Made by a program: the position numbers and the translations under genes. A stretch of DNA of 64,000 nucleotides, from the NCBI GenBank assembly GCA_018105865.1, contig CM030837.1, positions 11,724,725-11,788,724 of the forward strand. The letters run 5' to 3'. This stretch comes from Metaphire vulgaris (lineage: Eukaryota; Annelida; Clitellata; Crassiclitellata; Megascolecidae). Shown piece after piece: positions 1 through 10,963 of the stretch. The notes beneath the pieces are model-generated. The model had not been told where the DNA came from. It saw only the letters and a list, made by a program, of their open reading frames with translations, and did no database searches. Each line of letters opens with the position of its first letter. Positions within the stretch are counted from its first letter, which is position 1.

Positions 1-20
1 TTAAATGAAGCGAGCAAAAG

Positions 21-22
<2 letters not shown>

Positions 23-57
<35 letters not shown>

Positions 58-70
58 TTCATCTATCTAT
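23..70. repeat. (ATCT)n microsatellite
   Basis: Tandem ATCT units, slightly interrupted. The array abuts the 3' end of the minus-strand LINE relic at 71 and is probably its simple-repeat tail. Confidence 0.9.
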
Positions 71-880
71 ACAGGACAATTTATAGAGCGCCGTAAACAT
101 GACAAAGGCCAAAACAAAAGCGCTTTACAGTCAAATAACTAAATTGTACGAAGTCACAAAGTCTTAAATAAGTGCGTCTTAAGCTTGCATGCAAAAGTCC
201 CAGCCAAAGTGGCCTTGGTCACATCATCCGGAAGCACATTCCACAAGAGAGGGTTCCTGTGCAACATGGATCTCTCTCCGAGTTTCACTGTCTTCAACGG
301 AAGAGGGACATGCAGTAGGGACCGACTGCTGGATCGAAGCTGCAGGAGTAGGTCTGTCTGATCCCGTCTTCACACCAGAGACGTCAAGTACTCCAGGCAG
401 GAGGCGTTGTGCATGGCTCGGAATGTAAGCCAGCACGGTTTGTATACGATTCGCTCTGGCACCTTGAGCCAGTGTAGTTTATCCCTTAATAATGGGGCAA
501 CATGATCATGCCACCTGGTGCCAAAAATGAAACAGACCGATGCATTCAGCACTAATTGCAGCCGATCCAGCTGATATGCCGGCAGACCTAGAAGGATACT
601 GTTGGAATAATCCAGTCGCGATAAGATGGAGTGGACTAGATGGACAGTGACCCCGTTGATATGTAGCGGCAGAACTCACGGATATGCCTCAGCTGGAGGT
701 AGCATGCCCGAATCACATTGCTTAGGTGTCCAGTGAAGGACAGCGATGAGTCAAGAAGGACCCCAAGGAGGCATGCTTGTGTAACCGGGAAAATGAACCG
801 CGTGATGGCAGGTTGCATGCGGTGAACCGCATGCAACCTGCCGTCATATTTTATATGGCCCAAAGGTAACTAATAAAACA
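71..880 (-). mobile_element. L2/CR1-like LINE relic, 3' end of reverse transcriptase ORF
   Basis: Read on the minus strand, three drifting frames encode the C-terminal region of a LINE ORF2: a stretch like LGVLLDSSLSF (about 780-720), then LLRDKLHWLKVPERIVYK (about 510-450), then the terminal RLKTHLF-type region. The 3' end holds the family signature (GACAATTTATAGAGCGCCGTA) seen again near 5260, 13190, 14760 and 58475. Frameshifts and stops make it dead. A better-preserved relative is at 18700-19865. Confidence 0.8.
803..845. repeat. Long near-perfect hairpin
   Basis: Two 17-base arms around GGCAGGTTGCATGCGG are exact reverse complements separated by two bases, and the pairing continues outward past one mismatch. 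It lies in the 5' part of the LINE relic. Confidence 0.85.
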
Positions 881-1324
881 TTTTCAAACTGCTGGCAAGA
901 ATTCACTGAAGCTTTTGGCTAGTAGCAGCTGCATGTCTATCAAAAAGACCAAATAGATAATAAGAGCAATAAGGGCCAAGGTGGGAGCTAAAAATTTTAT
1001 GCAATTTATGATTATTTAATAGAAATCTCTATGGCGATGAAACTCAATCGCACTCAACATTTCTTGCTCGTCTAAAACATACTTGTTTAGTCAATCAGCC
1101 GAGGCTCATTAGTCTTAATTGCGCCCTTTAATGAACTTATGAATGAATAAATGAATGAATTAATTAATTAATGGTGTAGCTATGACTCAATGTATTTCCT
1201 GATTTTATTATTGTTACGTTTGTCTAATGTTTAAATTCAGTAAAATCATTCCTGACTTATGGTAAAATGAGCTGATGCAATGTGCAGGTCTCACACATTT
1301 CAACAAGTAACCTCAAGCCTGACC
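881..1324. other. AT-rich stretch without gene
   Basis: No open frame with recognisable similarity and no paired repeats seen. A short GAAT-type repeat lies near 1140-1170. It is probably EFR3 intron or flank. Confidence 0.5.
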
Positions 1325-1328
1325 TTAA

Positions 1329-2317
1329 CCCCTTAACGGTGTTCGCCGTTTATAAACGGCGCACCACTTCAGCGTCTGTTCCGAAATGGGGTTCGCCGTT
1401 TATAAACGTTCTAATGTAATAATTCGATTTAGTTGTTATCCATTCTGTAGATGGTAGCTCTTTTTTGCTATTGTGCACACTATAAGCTAGGAAAATAGGT
1501 TTTATTCGACAGAGGTACGGAATTTGGCTTTGCAAAAGTGTCATTTCTAGAGTTCGAAAAATGATAACTACCTCAAATTTGGTCCGATCTTCAAAATGTT
1601 TGAACTATTCTGTTCCAATTACACCCCTCTACAAATTTGCTGCTCACATAAGAGGGATCACCGCTGAAAATTTTGTGCTATTGAGCTTTGGAAAAAAATG
1701 TTTTGGAGGGGTCCGATTTTAGACTGTAGAGTGGACCCTACCCCAAAATTTATTTTTAGGCATGGATGGTTAGAAAGAACAATAAAAATGCTAAACAGCA
1801 GTGCAAACCTCACTTTTAAACTTCTATATAGCCTGAAATATACTGAAATGTAATTTTTTTCAGCTTGCAAAATTTGCGAAAACAATTTCTTTTCTCCAAG
1901 CAATCAGTTCTAGGGTTCGAAAAGTGATAACTACCCCAAATTGGGTCTGATCTTCAAAATGTTTGAACTATTCTGTTCCAATTACACCCCTCTATAACTT
2001 TGCTGCTCACAAAAGTGGGGTCACCACTGAAAACATTTTGCTATTGAGCTTTGAACAAAATTTTGGAGAGGGGTCCGATTTTAGGCTGTAGAGTGGACCC
2101 CATCCCCAAATTTTTTTATCACAGATGGCTAGAAAGAACAATAAAAATGCTAAACAACGGTGCAAACCTCATTTATTTAGCTTCTATATAGCCTGAGATA
2201 TAGTAAGATATTGTAAATTTAAAATATATATGTTCACAGTTCATATGAACGCTTTTCCCAAAAATTAATTACCCCGAATGGGGACGACTTTTACAATTTA
2301 ATTACACCGTTAAGGGG
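1329..2317. mobile_element. TTAA-flanked non-autonomous element (piggyBac/Kolobok-like), 989 bp
   Basis: TTAA at 1325-1328 and 2318-2321 brackets perfect 13-bp inverted ends (CCCCTTAACGGTG and its complement). Just inside the left end is the palindrome CGCCGTTTATAAACGGCG. The interior is a tandem dimer of a unit of roughly 350 bp that includes 'ggtccgatcttcaaaatgtt' and 'ctatatagcctgaaatata'. No coding capacity. Related copies: 10964, 16848, 20999 and 21998. TTAA targets are typical of piggyBac and Kolobok; the superfamily cannot be settled without a transposase. Confidence 0.9.
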
Positions 2318-2321
2318 TTAA

Positions 2322-2759
2322 AGAAACATGTTTGTAATGCTTGTCATCCACAAAAATCTCATTAAAGTATTAGTAATAAATGTTGAGAATTTGATATTGA
2401 ACTTGTTTTTTATACTGATGTGGTCTGCTCTAAAATAATACAAATCAGCGCAGAAACAGCTAATCTAAAACCAATAAACTGCACGTGTGCATTGTCATTA
2501 AATTTTACATCATTATTATAATGCATGTTGCCATAGTCATGTAGTCCACTCTACATTCAGCTAAGACTGATGCAGCCCTTTGTGAAAAAAGGTTGCCCAC
2601 CCCTGCTGTATGGCTATCCATCAAAATATAGGTACAAATATTAAAGCTGACCAAAATAATTAGGCCTCCAGGAGAACTTTACACACATATCCTATATACA
2701 CTTGCTGCACATATACTGAAATAACTAATTTCATTGAAATTACAAAAGTAAGAACTTAC
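2322..2759. other. EFR3 intron sequence with a solitary hAT end
   Basis: AT-rich. Near 2583-2610 is a right-hand hAT terminus (GGTTGCCCACCCCTG), but I found no matching left end. The donor site of the EFR3 exon ends this stretch (minus strand, GTAAGT reading down from 2759). Confidence 0.5.
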
Positions 2760-2881
2760 CTAGTGCAGTTTTCCAAATTATTATCATTGCTGTGGCACAT
2801 GGAACTAAATTTTGATACAAAAAAGTCATAGCGGCGATGATATGAAGGTGTATCTTCTTCAATATTAGCAAATTTCACAAA
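2760..2881 (-). CDS. EFR3: EFR3 homolog, internal exon (FVKFANIEEDTPSYHRRYDF region)
   Basis: This 122-bp exon encodes FVKFANIEEDTPSYHRRYDF followed by FVSKFSSMCHSNDNN. That is the near-invariant block of EFR3/rolling blackout proteins just after the first ARM/HEAT-like repeats. On the minus strand it is bounded by a TTTTCAG acceptor and a G|GTAAGTTC donor. It starts in phase 0, matching the end of the exon at 4888, and ends in phase 2. The NDNNLENC tail diverges from the vertebrate sequence. The following exon (ending 'IRGIQGVVRKT' in known EFR3s) was not found down to base 1 and should lie outside the window. Confidence 0.93.
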
Positions 2882-4074
2882 CTGAAAAATGCATAATAAG
2901 CAAATTTAAATATGTCATATACCAATAAATCGCAGAATCTTGTAAAAATGCTTCAAACTAACTATAGATTAAGAAAACAGGTTTGGTATTCCAAATTTTT
3001 AAGCGTTGCTCTTAATTATCTTCATGAGCTTTATATTATAAAATTACCAATTTGCAAAATAGATAATCCAAGTTTTCCTAGCATGCATAGTCAATAATAT
3101 AATTAATCAATAATATCTAAATATTACTAATTACTATTATTTGATCATCCTTCAGCAAACATAACTATTCTTTCCTCTTAAAATAACACTAACCTAATCC
3201 TCCCCTCCAAAATCCGACCTGTGGCCTCTTCGTGGCAGAGGGGATAAACATACGAGTAGGGGATTGCTCATCAGGGCTATACCATAAATGACGAAGGCTT
3301 CGGCTGAAGTATCACCTTGGGCGCTATGAGAGGTGGCAGGCCTGACGAGAACCCTGAAATGATGGCTAACACAGGCAGTACCTCACTGCACATTACCTTT
3401 CATTGTGGGAGCTGCTGCTAAGTGATAGGTAAAAATGTCCATCCAATTGCGCAGCAGCATTGAGGGTAGTGAAGGTGGTGCAGTATTGGCTTGATCCAAG
3501 AAAACAGCAACTTCACATGAAAGACAAGAGAAAAATATGAGTGTAACTCTGAAACTGGTCTGTCACTGAGGGATGGAAAGCCTGGTACCTACCATCACAT
3601 TACCGCAAGCAACATGGATGAGAGAGAACTGTGTATTTGTAACACATCCTGGCTTGGACGTCTCCAGGTCAAGCAAGGCTCGCATTCCCTGTTAGGAAAC
3701 CAGGGCACTGAGGGCATGGTTGAAAAGTTGGTGAGTAAAGGTGACTGGAATGAAACACAAAGAAATAAAATGGAGACCTAATTCGCAACTAAGGTCAAAG
3801 CTCACACAAGGAATTTGGAACATAAGAGGCATGTTACAATTATGGAAATTGCAAATCCTGGAAAATGAGATGGAAAGGATTGGCACAGATAACAGTGGAT
3901 GAGCAGAAGTACACTGGAAAAGCAAAGGACATTTTTGAACTGCTAACCCCTTTATGTCGCCATCAACACACTGGCCGTAATGAGAATTCTCGCTATCACC
4001 TATCCCAGCCACTAGCTAGCCAGCTATAACAAGAAATCTAGCTAAAAAGCTAATATAGCTTTGGTATCATTCTC
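2882..4074. other. EFR3 intron with unclassified repeat-like sequence
   Basis: 3220-4010 has a higher GC content than its surroundings and short open stretches on both strands broken by stops. It reads like an old LINE or other element, but I could not match it to a family. Nothing coding is supported. Confidence 0.4.
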
Positions 4075-4345
4075 CTTGGTAAATGTATACCTCATCTTTT
4101 TAGCTTTCATATAGCCTGAGATTTGGAAAATTTGCAAGCTACAAGATTTTCTCTAAATTCATCGCTAAGATTTATGTTCCAACATTCCAACAAAGGGGCC
4201 TTCAGGTTAGAAGTAATATAGCTCTACCAAATATTGTCCAATTTTCAAACTTTTTGATTTATTTTGTTCCACTGACATTCCCTTAAAACTTTGTCACTCA
4301 CCCAAGTAGGGTTATCACTGAAACATTTTACCTGGTGAGCTTTGA
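4075..4345. mobile_element. Decayed TTAA-element interior
   Basis: This shares the phrases 'ttagctttcatatagcctgag', 'gtaatatagctctaccaaat' and 'gttccactgacattccc' with the right part of the TTAA element ending at 10904. Terminal repeats are not recognisable. Confidence 0.6.
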
Positions 4346-4887
4346 AAAATTATGAACCCTAATCCTATGATTAACTATCAGTCCCTTTGGTTTTACAACT
4401 CCTGCACACAACAAAAATTTGGTAATACAATAAGACAATTTAAAATCATATTCCTCTATATTTTCTTTCTAAAGAACAAAATAAGCCACAAAAATGACTT
4501 TTGGTTTTATGAAGTTACACTTTATAAAGTGATACTTTAAATTAGCTGTATCCATAATGTACACCAGTCAGAATCAAATTTTTGAAAAAATAAATTAAAA
4601 GAAGGGGAAGTGAAAGCTAACTTTAAGTCACCTTCTGCTGTTTTCTGAACATAAAAAGATGCAATTGAAGGTTTTGGGTAAGAACTCATCTAATACAATA
4701 TATGAGATGATGACTGCAAGTAGTAGTGCACTAGTAACAAAAGGGGTGTGAAGAGTCTGCACACAATTGTGGATTTGAAAGATGTAAATATATGACAGTT
4801 CATGCTGCTTTCTCTAGAGATAGAAAAAATAATTTCTAGTATTATTCAAACCCAAAATAATAAATCAAATATGAACATAAGACATAC

Positions 4888-5038
4888 TGATGCTGTAGCA
4901 AGACACTGAAGATCAACATCATTGCATTCCAGTAACTTTTGAACCATCTTTAGAAAGCTTTCAACAAAGAGGTTAAGTGACTGAGCATGACAGGTCACCA
5001 ACAGTGTATCCAAAGCCTCCATTGCAATATTCACAGAA
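4888..5038 (-). CDS. EFR3: EFR3 homolog, internal exon (IAMEALDTLL region)
   Basis: This 151-bp exon translates as SVNIAMEALDTLLVTCHAQS followed by LNLFVESFLKMVQKLLECND. It corresponds to the EFR3 segment in which the first helical repeats pack against the palmitoylated N terminus. The acceptor is TTTTTTAG|T (reading down from 5039) and the donor is TCA|GTATGT at 4888/4887. The phase (1 leading base, then 50 codons) joins exactly to the TC left by the exon at 6870 and to the phase-0 start of the exon at 2881. There are no internal stops, which suggests a functional host gene. Confidence 0.93.
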
Positions 5039-5179
5039 CTAAAAAATTTGAAATTAATGCATCAACAGTAACTGCTCATGTAAAGAAACTCCTACATTGT
5101 CGCAAATGAAATGGACACACCAAGTCTTAAAGTTACATCACAGCACTTTCTAAAGTAAACTCATGTCCCATTTGTTATA

Positions 5180-5335
5180 GAGGGTGGCGCAAAAAAACCG
5201 GACTAGTCACATTTAGCATAAGAAATTTCAGTCAAAGTCATTGTTATTGTTCACGACAATTTATATAGCACCGTAACATAGCAAGGGCCAAAGTCAAGAA
5301 TGCTTTACAATGAACGTGGAAATGAGATATTAAAT
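5180..5335 (-). mobile_element. Mariner terminal remnant plus inserted L2-like 3' end
   Basis: 'gagggtggcgcaaaaaaacc' near 5201 looks like a Tc1/mariner terminal inverted repeat. It is followed at about 5236-5320 by the L2-like LINE 3' signature (GACAATTTATATAGCACCGTA) and an AAAT-type tail. Confidence 0.6.
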
Positions 5336-5690
5336 AAATAAATCATGTTCAATACGTCCACCATTTGCAGCAATAACCAATGATAACTGCTTGCAAAACT
5401 GCCCAATATCCCGGTTGATAGTGTCCTGGCTGATTTCATTCCAGCCTGCTGTCAGAACTTCTTTCAAATATTCAATATCGCGAATTCTCTGCCTGCAGAC
5501 AAGCTGTTGAACCACTCCTCAGACTGAGTAGTCTACGGGATTCAAATCCAGACTGTTCGGCGGTCAATTTTCTGATTCTAAGAAGTCTGGAACGTGAGCA
5601 GTGAGAAAGGCATCTGTTTTTCGTGAACGATGAGCAAGTGCTCCATCCTGCTGAAAAGTGAAATTGTCACCAGAGTGAGGGTTATGGTTA
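5336..5690 (-). pseudogene. Tc1/mariner transposase fragment (C-terminal half)
   Basis: The minus strand reads FTFQQDGALAH near 5670-5640, then a decayed N-S-L-D-L-N-P-V-D-Y-S-V motif near 5560, then VVQQLVCRQRIRDIEYLKEV onward. The first is the strand containing the second catalytic Asp of IS630/Tc1/mariner enzymes, the second the region of the third Asp. At least two stop codons interrupt it. It is similar in layout to the intact maT element at 55182, but not a close copy by eye. Confidence 0.8.
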
Positions 5691-5969
5691 GGGTTAGCTC
5701 ACTCTGGTGAGCTTCAAACACTAAAGCAGATATTGACTACTTGTGCAAATAAAAGCAGTGCCAGCTTTCTCACTAAATTTGAGATTTTGGATATTAAAAA
5801 TGTTGTATAATAAATATTTAGTGTTACAATATACATTAGAGTACTATACAACTATTCACAATTTAGGAATTTGTGAATTTTGTACAATGTTGAATTGGTG
5901 ATATTGAGTATTAGTTATTCTTTTTGAACAAATTTTTTATTTGTCGCTAATCTTGCCCTCTGATTCTTG

Positions 5970-6020
5970 AAAAACTGCTCATGTGGCCCTCCAGCAAAAA
6001 AGGTTTGACACCCCGGTGTT
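5970..6020. mobile_element. Solitary hAT right end
   Basis: 'ggccctccagcaaaaaaggtttgacaccccgg' is split by nothing and has the format of a hAT right terminus (…GACACCCCNG). The partner end was not found. Confidence 0.35.
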
Positions 6021-6540
6021 AGATGATTCAAACACAAATTCAGACAAAGAACCCAGACGACTATCAAGAGGATGTATGTTTGATTGTGGATATGCTTAAG
6101 TTTTTTCACGACAAAGATAGGAACTACTGAGAGTCTCAAATTTCATGCAAGACTCATCCTCTCATAGACTCTGAAAAGCATTCAGTGATGTCCTCAGTTG
6201 GACAAAGGCTTCAAATTCACAGCTCAATGCAGAATTAACTTTTGATGCAAGTCGGTTCGATTATCTAATATCTACCGTATTTGAACTGAACTGAACTGAG
6301 GTTTATTTCAACTCAACTTGACATAGGCATGTCCGACATCAATTACAATAAATATATTTTTGCGCATATAAGACACATGTTATACAATTTTTTACACGAT
6401 TAGCCCCCAAGGTGCGTTTTATATTCATTGGCGTCTTACCTAAATTATTTTAAAGAACCGGCCTCTATCATTCTATGTCATCATCAATAAATAAATGCAA
6501 GACTGTAAGTAGATGTAAGTAGAAACGGTGGAGGAAATCC
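6021..6540. other. EFR3 intron sequence without gene
   Basis: AT-rich, with 'ctaccgtatt' near 6274 and 'gcgcatataagacacatg' near 6363, which suggest a decayed TA-flanked MITE of the 'cgtataagac' type. No coding support. Confidence 0.4.
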
Positions 6541-6749
<209 letters not shown>

Positions 6750-6869
6750 GTCACATTCATCTCATCAAGCAATATTTGCCATTTTCTTAAAACACAGGTG
6801 CATTTTTTAAATATCAAGAATAAATGACTTTAAACTTGTTGCAATAAAGGACAACATATTTTTACTAAC

Positions 6870-6997
6870 GAATATTTCTGACGATATACATCACGACTTA
6901 ATCGTTGAGCCAAATATTCTCCAATTCTATCCAATTTATCTGGACTTTTCATAGCAAAGAAAGTTAATTTATCCATATTGCTTTTAACCAATCCATC
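6870..6997 (-). CDS. EFR3: EFR3 homolog, exon (DGLVKSNMDKLTFFAMKSPD)
   Basis: This 128-bp exon encodes DGLVKSNMDKLTFFAMKSPD followed by KLDRIGEYLAQRLSRDVYRQ and KYS. It is the N-terminal EFR3 block that follows the Cys-rich head (compare the DGLVKTDMEKLTFYA pattern of animal EFR3 proteins). Minus-strand acceptor TTTTCAG| (6998) and donor TTC|GTTAGT (6869). It starts in phase 0, as required by the exon at 12797, and ends in phase 2, as required by the exon at 5038. The upstream intron of about 5.8 kb holds nested transposons from 7383 to 11938. Confidence 0.93.
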
Positions 6998-7209
6998 CTG
7001 AAAATTAAGAAAATGTTCCAACCAATGAAAATAATTTGTACAAAGATCAAACAATATAAATATCAGAAATATCATCATAAGGGCACGGTGGATCAGTGGT
7101 AAGATTCTTGTCACACAACTCAATAGTAGCAGGTTCAAATATTATCCTAGCCACTGCATAGCAACCTTGGATGAGTTGTTCATCCTTGACTTGCTCCACA
7201 CTTATTCAC

Positions 7210-7275
7210 TTTGTGTGTTAACAACAACAACATAATAATAACAACAATCAAAATAATAACAATAACAATAAATCA
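7210..7275. repeat. Imperfect (AAC)n/(AAT)n microsatellite
   Basis: Trinucleotide AAC and AAT units mixed with CAAAATAATAAC. Confidence 0.8.
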
Positions 7276-7600
7276 GAATGCTCTCTTCTTCAATTCATCA
7301 GTATTTTCCAACAATACATAACATAACAGTTAAAAATAACACTGGGTATTCTAAAGTGTTTCCATGGGTGCTTTACTGTTAACCACTTAACCGGGATCCC
7401 CGAGCCCAGCTCGTCCAACGTTATCTGCTGTTATTTGGGCCCAAAGTCTGGGATATGTCCTGTAGGCTTCCTACAATCCTAGTGGTTCGTCAATAGTGGG
7501 TCAACGTATCAAATACATTTTATGCCAGAAATCGCTTTAGTATCTATCCATTTGATAGATGACACCTTTTTTAGTGTCAGTAGGGCTCTATGTCCTAAGT

Positions 7601-8446
7601 CAGGGGTCGGCAACCTTTTGAGACGGAAGAGCCAAAAGTTATAATTTACAAGATTTCTCAGTTTTTAAAGAGCCACTAAATTGTTGTTTCAATATTACGG
7701 TATTTGATTAGGATTATCATTAGGTCATTAGGTATATAAATTTGAATTATGGTTTAAGATAAATGGCTTTAAATATGAAATAATATTTATTCATATAAAA
7801 AATTTAAACCTTACATAAATGATTTTAATGGATCGCTACAATAGTCATAGTAAATAGTTACAATTACATCTATGTGAGCATTGGCCTTGCATGTTTTTTG
7901 AAAGTTCGGTTAAATCTGGCTCATAACTTGTTATTTTCAGTTTCAAGCATACCTCTAGATTTTTATTTATTAGTTGGCTTCTTACTTTACTTTTTATTAT
8001 AGTAATGCAAGAGAACGCTTGCTCGCACAAATATGTTGAACCGAAGATCATCAGCACTCCAAATGTCAACTTCTTTACCTTATTGTAGCATTCTGGAAGA
8101 CTATTCCATGCGTCAAATATGAGTGCCTCAACTCGCGGTATTTCTTTTAGAGCTGTCCACTTGTGCAGAGAGAGAGGATGACCGGATATGGCGCATTCAC
8201 GCAAGAACAACGTGGTGTTGCTACCAGCTGCACAACTACATTTCGACAGTGCTTTAATTTGACTACCGGCAATGTATTTATTATAGGGACGCTTTATCCT
8301 CTCTATTTCCTACATTCGTGGTTTTTATCCTGGTTGCAATATTTCTTTGAGTTTTGAAAGTAAATTATTATAATAATTTTTTTTTGCGCGTGGAACTGGA
8401 AGCGCCACGACATGACCTCGAAAGAGCCGCAGGTTGCCGACCCCTG
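7601..8446 (-). mobile_element. hAT element, internally deleted, 846 bp
   Basis: Ends CAGGGGTCGGCAACC and GGTTGCCGACCCCTG are exact complements. The 8-bp TSD TCCTAAGT is perfect on both sides (7593-7600, 8447-8454), with a central TA as in the Buster group. It keeps only the C-terminal transposase region. Confidence 0.95.
7845..8210 (-). pseudogene. hAT transposase C-terminal fragment (hATC dimerisation region)
   Basis: The 121-residue open frame contains LTFGVLMIFGSTYLCEQAFS, then IKSKVRSQLINKNLEVCLKL and SYEPDLTELS. This is the diagnostic C-terminal dimerisation motif of GTF2IRD2/ZBED-like hAT transposases (FGSTYLCEQAFS). The BED finger and the catalytic core are absent, so it cannot be an active enzyme. 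It lies wholly inside the hAT element with perfect ends at 7601-8446. Confidence 0.9.
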
Positions 8447-9035
8447 TCCTAAGTAATATGTACTCTTTGGGACCGGGGTGTAGAAAATACCGCCAAGAAA
8501 ACCAAGGTCTGTTCAGTTTAGAACAGTGGTTCACAACCTTTTTCGACCGCGGGTCACAATTCTATTTCTGAAATCATTCGGAGGCCATACTCACCTGACG
8601 ACTGCCATTTATGACTTTATGTCTTAAGTTTATACCAACTTAATGCAGCACCATTTTAAAAGTTGAGATATGCTACTTTCTTCTACTATTTTTTAAGCTG
8701 ATACACTACTTTTTTCTACTATTTTTTAAAAGTTGAGATACACTATAATGTGAAGATGTTTCGCTATTGCTTCGATGACCAACTGAAGGACTCAATCTTA
8801 GCCAATCTCTCTTCGCCAATTTAAAAATCTTGGTGTTTAGACTCGCAGTGTCATTTCATATTGGACACCTTCGCTACCGTCACTGTCGATTGACATAACT
8901 GGCATCAGACTTGCAAACAAGCACCTAAGGCACAAGGTCAAGCACAAGGCCAAGCACTCATAGTCCAAGGTCAAGGCCAAATCCAAGCACTTTACATTCA
9001 AACACAAGTACAAGCAAGCACAAGTACATGTTCAA

Positions 9036-9036
<1 letters not shown>

Positions 9037-9080
<44 letters not shown>
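9037..9080. repeat. (ATT)n microsatellite
   Basis: Pure TTA units; forms the 3' tail of the minus-strand LINE fragment that follows. Confidence 0.95.
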
Positions 9081-9084
<4 letters not shown>

Positions 9085-9445
9085 ACGATTTATTCAACGC
9101 CGTATGCATAGCTAAGGCTAAAGTCAAAGGCGTCTAACAACCAAACGAAACTTTAAACAGGTGTGTCTTCATGTTCTTCAAAAACGCTCCTGGCGAAGTT
9201 TCCATGGTGACCACCCTTGGCAGGGTGTTCCACAGGATTGGGTTGCCTCTCCGAAAGGATCTGTCCCCGAGGGCAGGAGTCCTGGCCGGAGGGGGGACAA
9301 ACAGTGGATTGCGATTCCTCGACCGAAGCTGGGAACGGTATTGTACTGACGGAGCAGGTTGAATCAAGTCACGAAGATAGGTAGGACAGTGCGGATCATA
9401 ATAAACAACCTTTTCGCTTAGGTTCAAAATAACTGCACCTTTCAA
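9081..9445 (-). mobile_element. L2/CR1-like LINE fragment, 3' end
   Basis: The minus strand encodes PHCPTYLRDLIQPAPSVQYR, then RSFRRGNPILWNTLPRV and a terminal KTHLFKVSF, the conserved end of the L2-like ORF2 family seen at 19466-19810 and 51490-51841. It is 5' truncated near 9445 and has the GACGATTTATTCAACGCCGTA 3' signature near 9083. Confidence 0.85.
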
Positions 9446-10004
9446 CTAATATTTTCAGACCAAATCTTAAAACTGAAGCCTAATCCAGACTTTTACTTAT
9501 TCACTCTCTGGCCTCTGCAAATAACTAATATGCACACTAATGCTCTAATTTAAATAATTGGTAACTTTGTTATTAAACGTTGTACTTACAGGCCTCAACC
9601 CTCAAGGCCAAGCACAACGCCAAGCACCTAAGGCAAAAGGCCAAGCGCAAGCACTTGCTTTTTGGTACTTAAGCACAGTACAAGTCCAAGCACAAGACCA
9701 AGCACTAACAAGCCTGGCTGGCTGGCATACTGCATTTTTCCGCTGCTGATCAACACAGTCAATCCCAATCCTCTCGTCATGAAACTGTAAGCTTTCCGAG
9801 TTTAATTTTTGCCTACACCTGCTTGCCATCTCACAATTTATAGTCGGTTATTAGCAATAAATTAAACTTTTAAGCGATTAAGATTAAAAGCATATGAGAC
9901 GACTGCACGTGTTATGCCTGTGAAAATTAACTGAAGAAAAAAGATGGCGATCGGTTTGTGTTTCCTGCTATAACTGGATATGTGTGACAGTCAATGTTGT
10001 AGCC

Positions 10005-10340
10005 CAGCGGTTCTCAACCTGTGGGTCGCGACCCCCACGGGGGTCGAATGACGATTTGCCAGGGGTCGCCGGAGACCTTCAGAAATATAGGGTCGTCTCT
10101 TTTATTGTTATTGCGCAAAATTTACTCATTTTAACATGTAAAAAGGCTGACGAGCAAAAAAAGGTCATCAGCTCATTTTAAGATGTAAAAAAGGCTGACA
10201 AGCAAAAAAGAAAAAAAAGGTCGTCAAGAAATTTAATTCTGCAGGAGCCCGAATTTCTCTCGGCTGGCCTGGTTGGGGGTCGCCTCATCATGGGAATTGA
10301 ATTAAAAGGGTCGTGGCACTATAAAGGTTGAGAACCGCTG
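10005..10340. mobile_element. hAT MITE (Charlie/Buster type), 336 bp
   Basis: Ends CAGCGGTTCTCAACC and GGTTGAGAACCGCTG are exact complements. The TSD TTGTAGCC is perfect on both sides (9997-10004, 10341-10348), with a central TA. The interior has 'gggtcgcgacccccacgg' and two copies of a CTGACRAGCAAAAAA word that recurs in unrelated elements. A reversed relative is at 30632. Confidence 0.95.
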
Positions 10341-10963
10341 TTGTAGCCACAACGACATTTAGAGAGACACTGTATGCGCCGATGTAGATCCAATTTTAAC
10401 AACGCCTTGGGCCCTAAAACCGTCAGAGAAGGCGTGACATATTCGAAATTTCATTTGGGTCTCGCAGGCCACATGGGAAGTCGTCGTGGGCCAGATGTGG
10501 CCTCAGGCCGGACGTTGTGCACCACTGGTTTAGAAGTAATATATCTCTACCAAATGTGGTCCGATTTTAAAAATTTTTGATTTATTTTGTTCCACTGAAA
10601 CTCCCCTACAACTTTCCCACTGACACAAGTGGCATTACCGCTGAGAGATTTTTGCTACGGAGCTTAGAAAAATTTTGTTGGGAGGGGCGCTATTTTAGGC
10701 TGTATTGTGGATCCTACCCCCAAATCTTTTTGATGGCACGGATGGTTAGAAAGAGCAATAAAAAAGCTAAATAATGGTGTATGCCGTGTCTTCTTAGCTT
10801 TCATATAGCCGGAGATATAGTAAATTTTAAAAATTACATTATTCAGCTTTGAAAAATTTCCCAGCATTTTAACGATTCTAAAATTTAAATCCCCGGTTAA
10901 GGGGTTAAAGGAATTTATGGGCATGTCAGGGTTCTGGTATACTCCAAAACTCCACTAAGTTAA

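Larger units (their letters stand above)
8906..9720. mobile_element. Probable hAT MITE with reiterated AAGCAC/AAGGCCAAGC words
   Basis: Both ends are built from CAAGCACAAGGCCAAGCAC-type words in direct arrays (about 8930-9030 and 9590-9710). The left end is CAGACTTG; the right end, complemented, is CAGCCAGGCTTG. Flanks ACTGGCAT and GCTGGCAT could be an 8-bp TSD with one mismatch. An L2-like LINE fragment sits in the middle. Confidence 0.5.
8524..10527. mobile_element. hAT element, 2004 bp, holding further insertions
   Basis: Left end CAGTGGTTCACAACC, right end GTTGTGCACCACTG. The 8-bp TSD GTTTAGAA is identical at 8516-8523 and 10528-10535. It contains a second hAT-like MITE (8906-9720) with a LINE inside, and a third hAT MITE at 10005-10340. 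No transposase recognised. Confidence 0.88.
7383..10904. mobile_element. TTAA-flanked element split by two hAT insertions
   Basis: TTAA at 7379-7382 and 10905-10908 flank inverted ends that share CTTAACCGGG (left CCACTTAACCGGG; right, complemented, CCCCTTAACCGGG). The right part (10536-10904) has the family phrases 'ggtccgattttaaaaatttt' and 'gttccactgaaactccc'. Removing the hAT elements at 7601-8446 and 8524-10527, each with one TSD copy, leaves about 656 bp. Ends like these recur in the 72-bp element at 35020. Confidence 0.75.

Noticed and set aside
2583..2610. hAT right end as a full element
   Set aside because: No left end with matching TIR or TSD was found, so only a solitary end is recorded.
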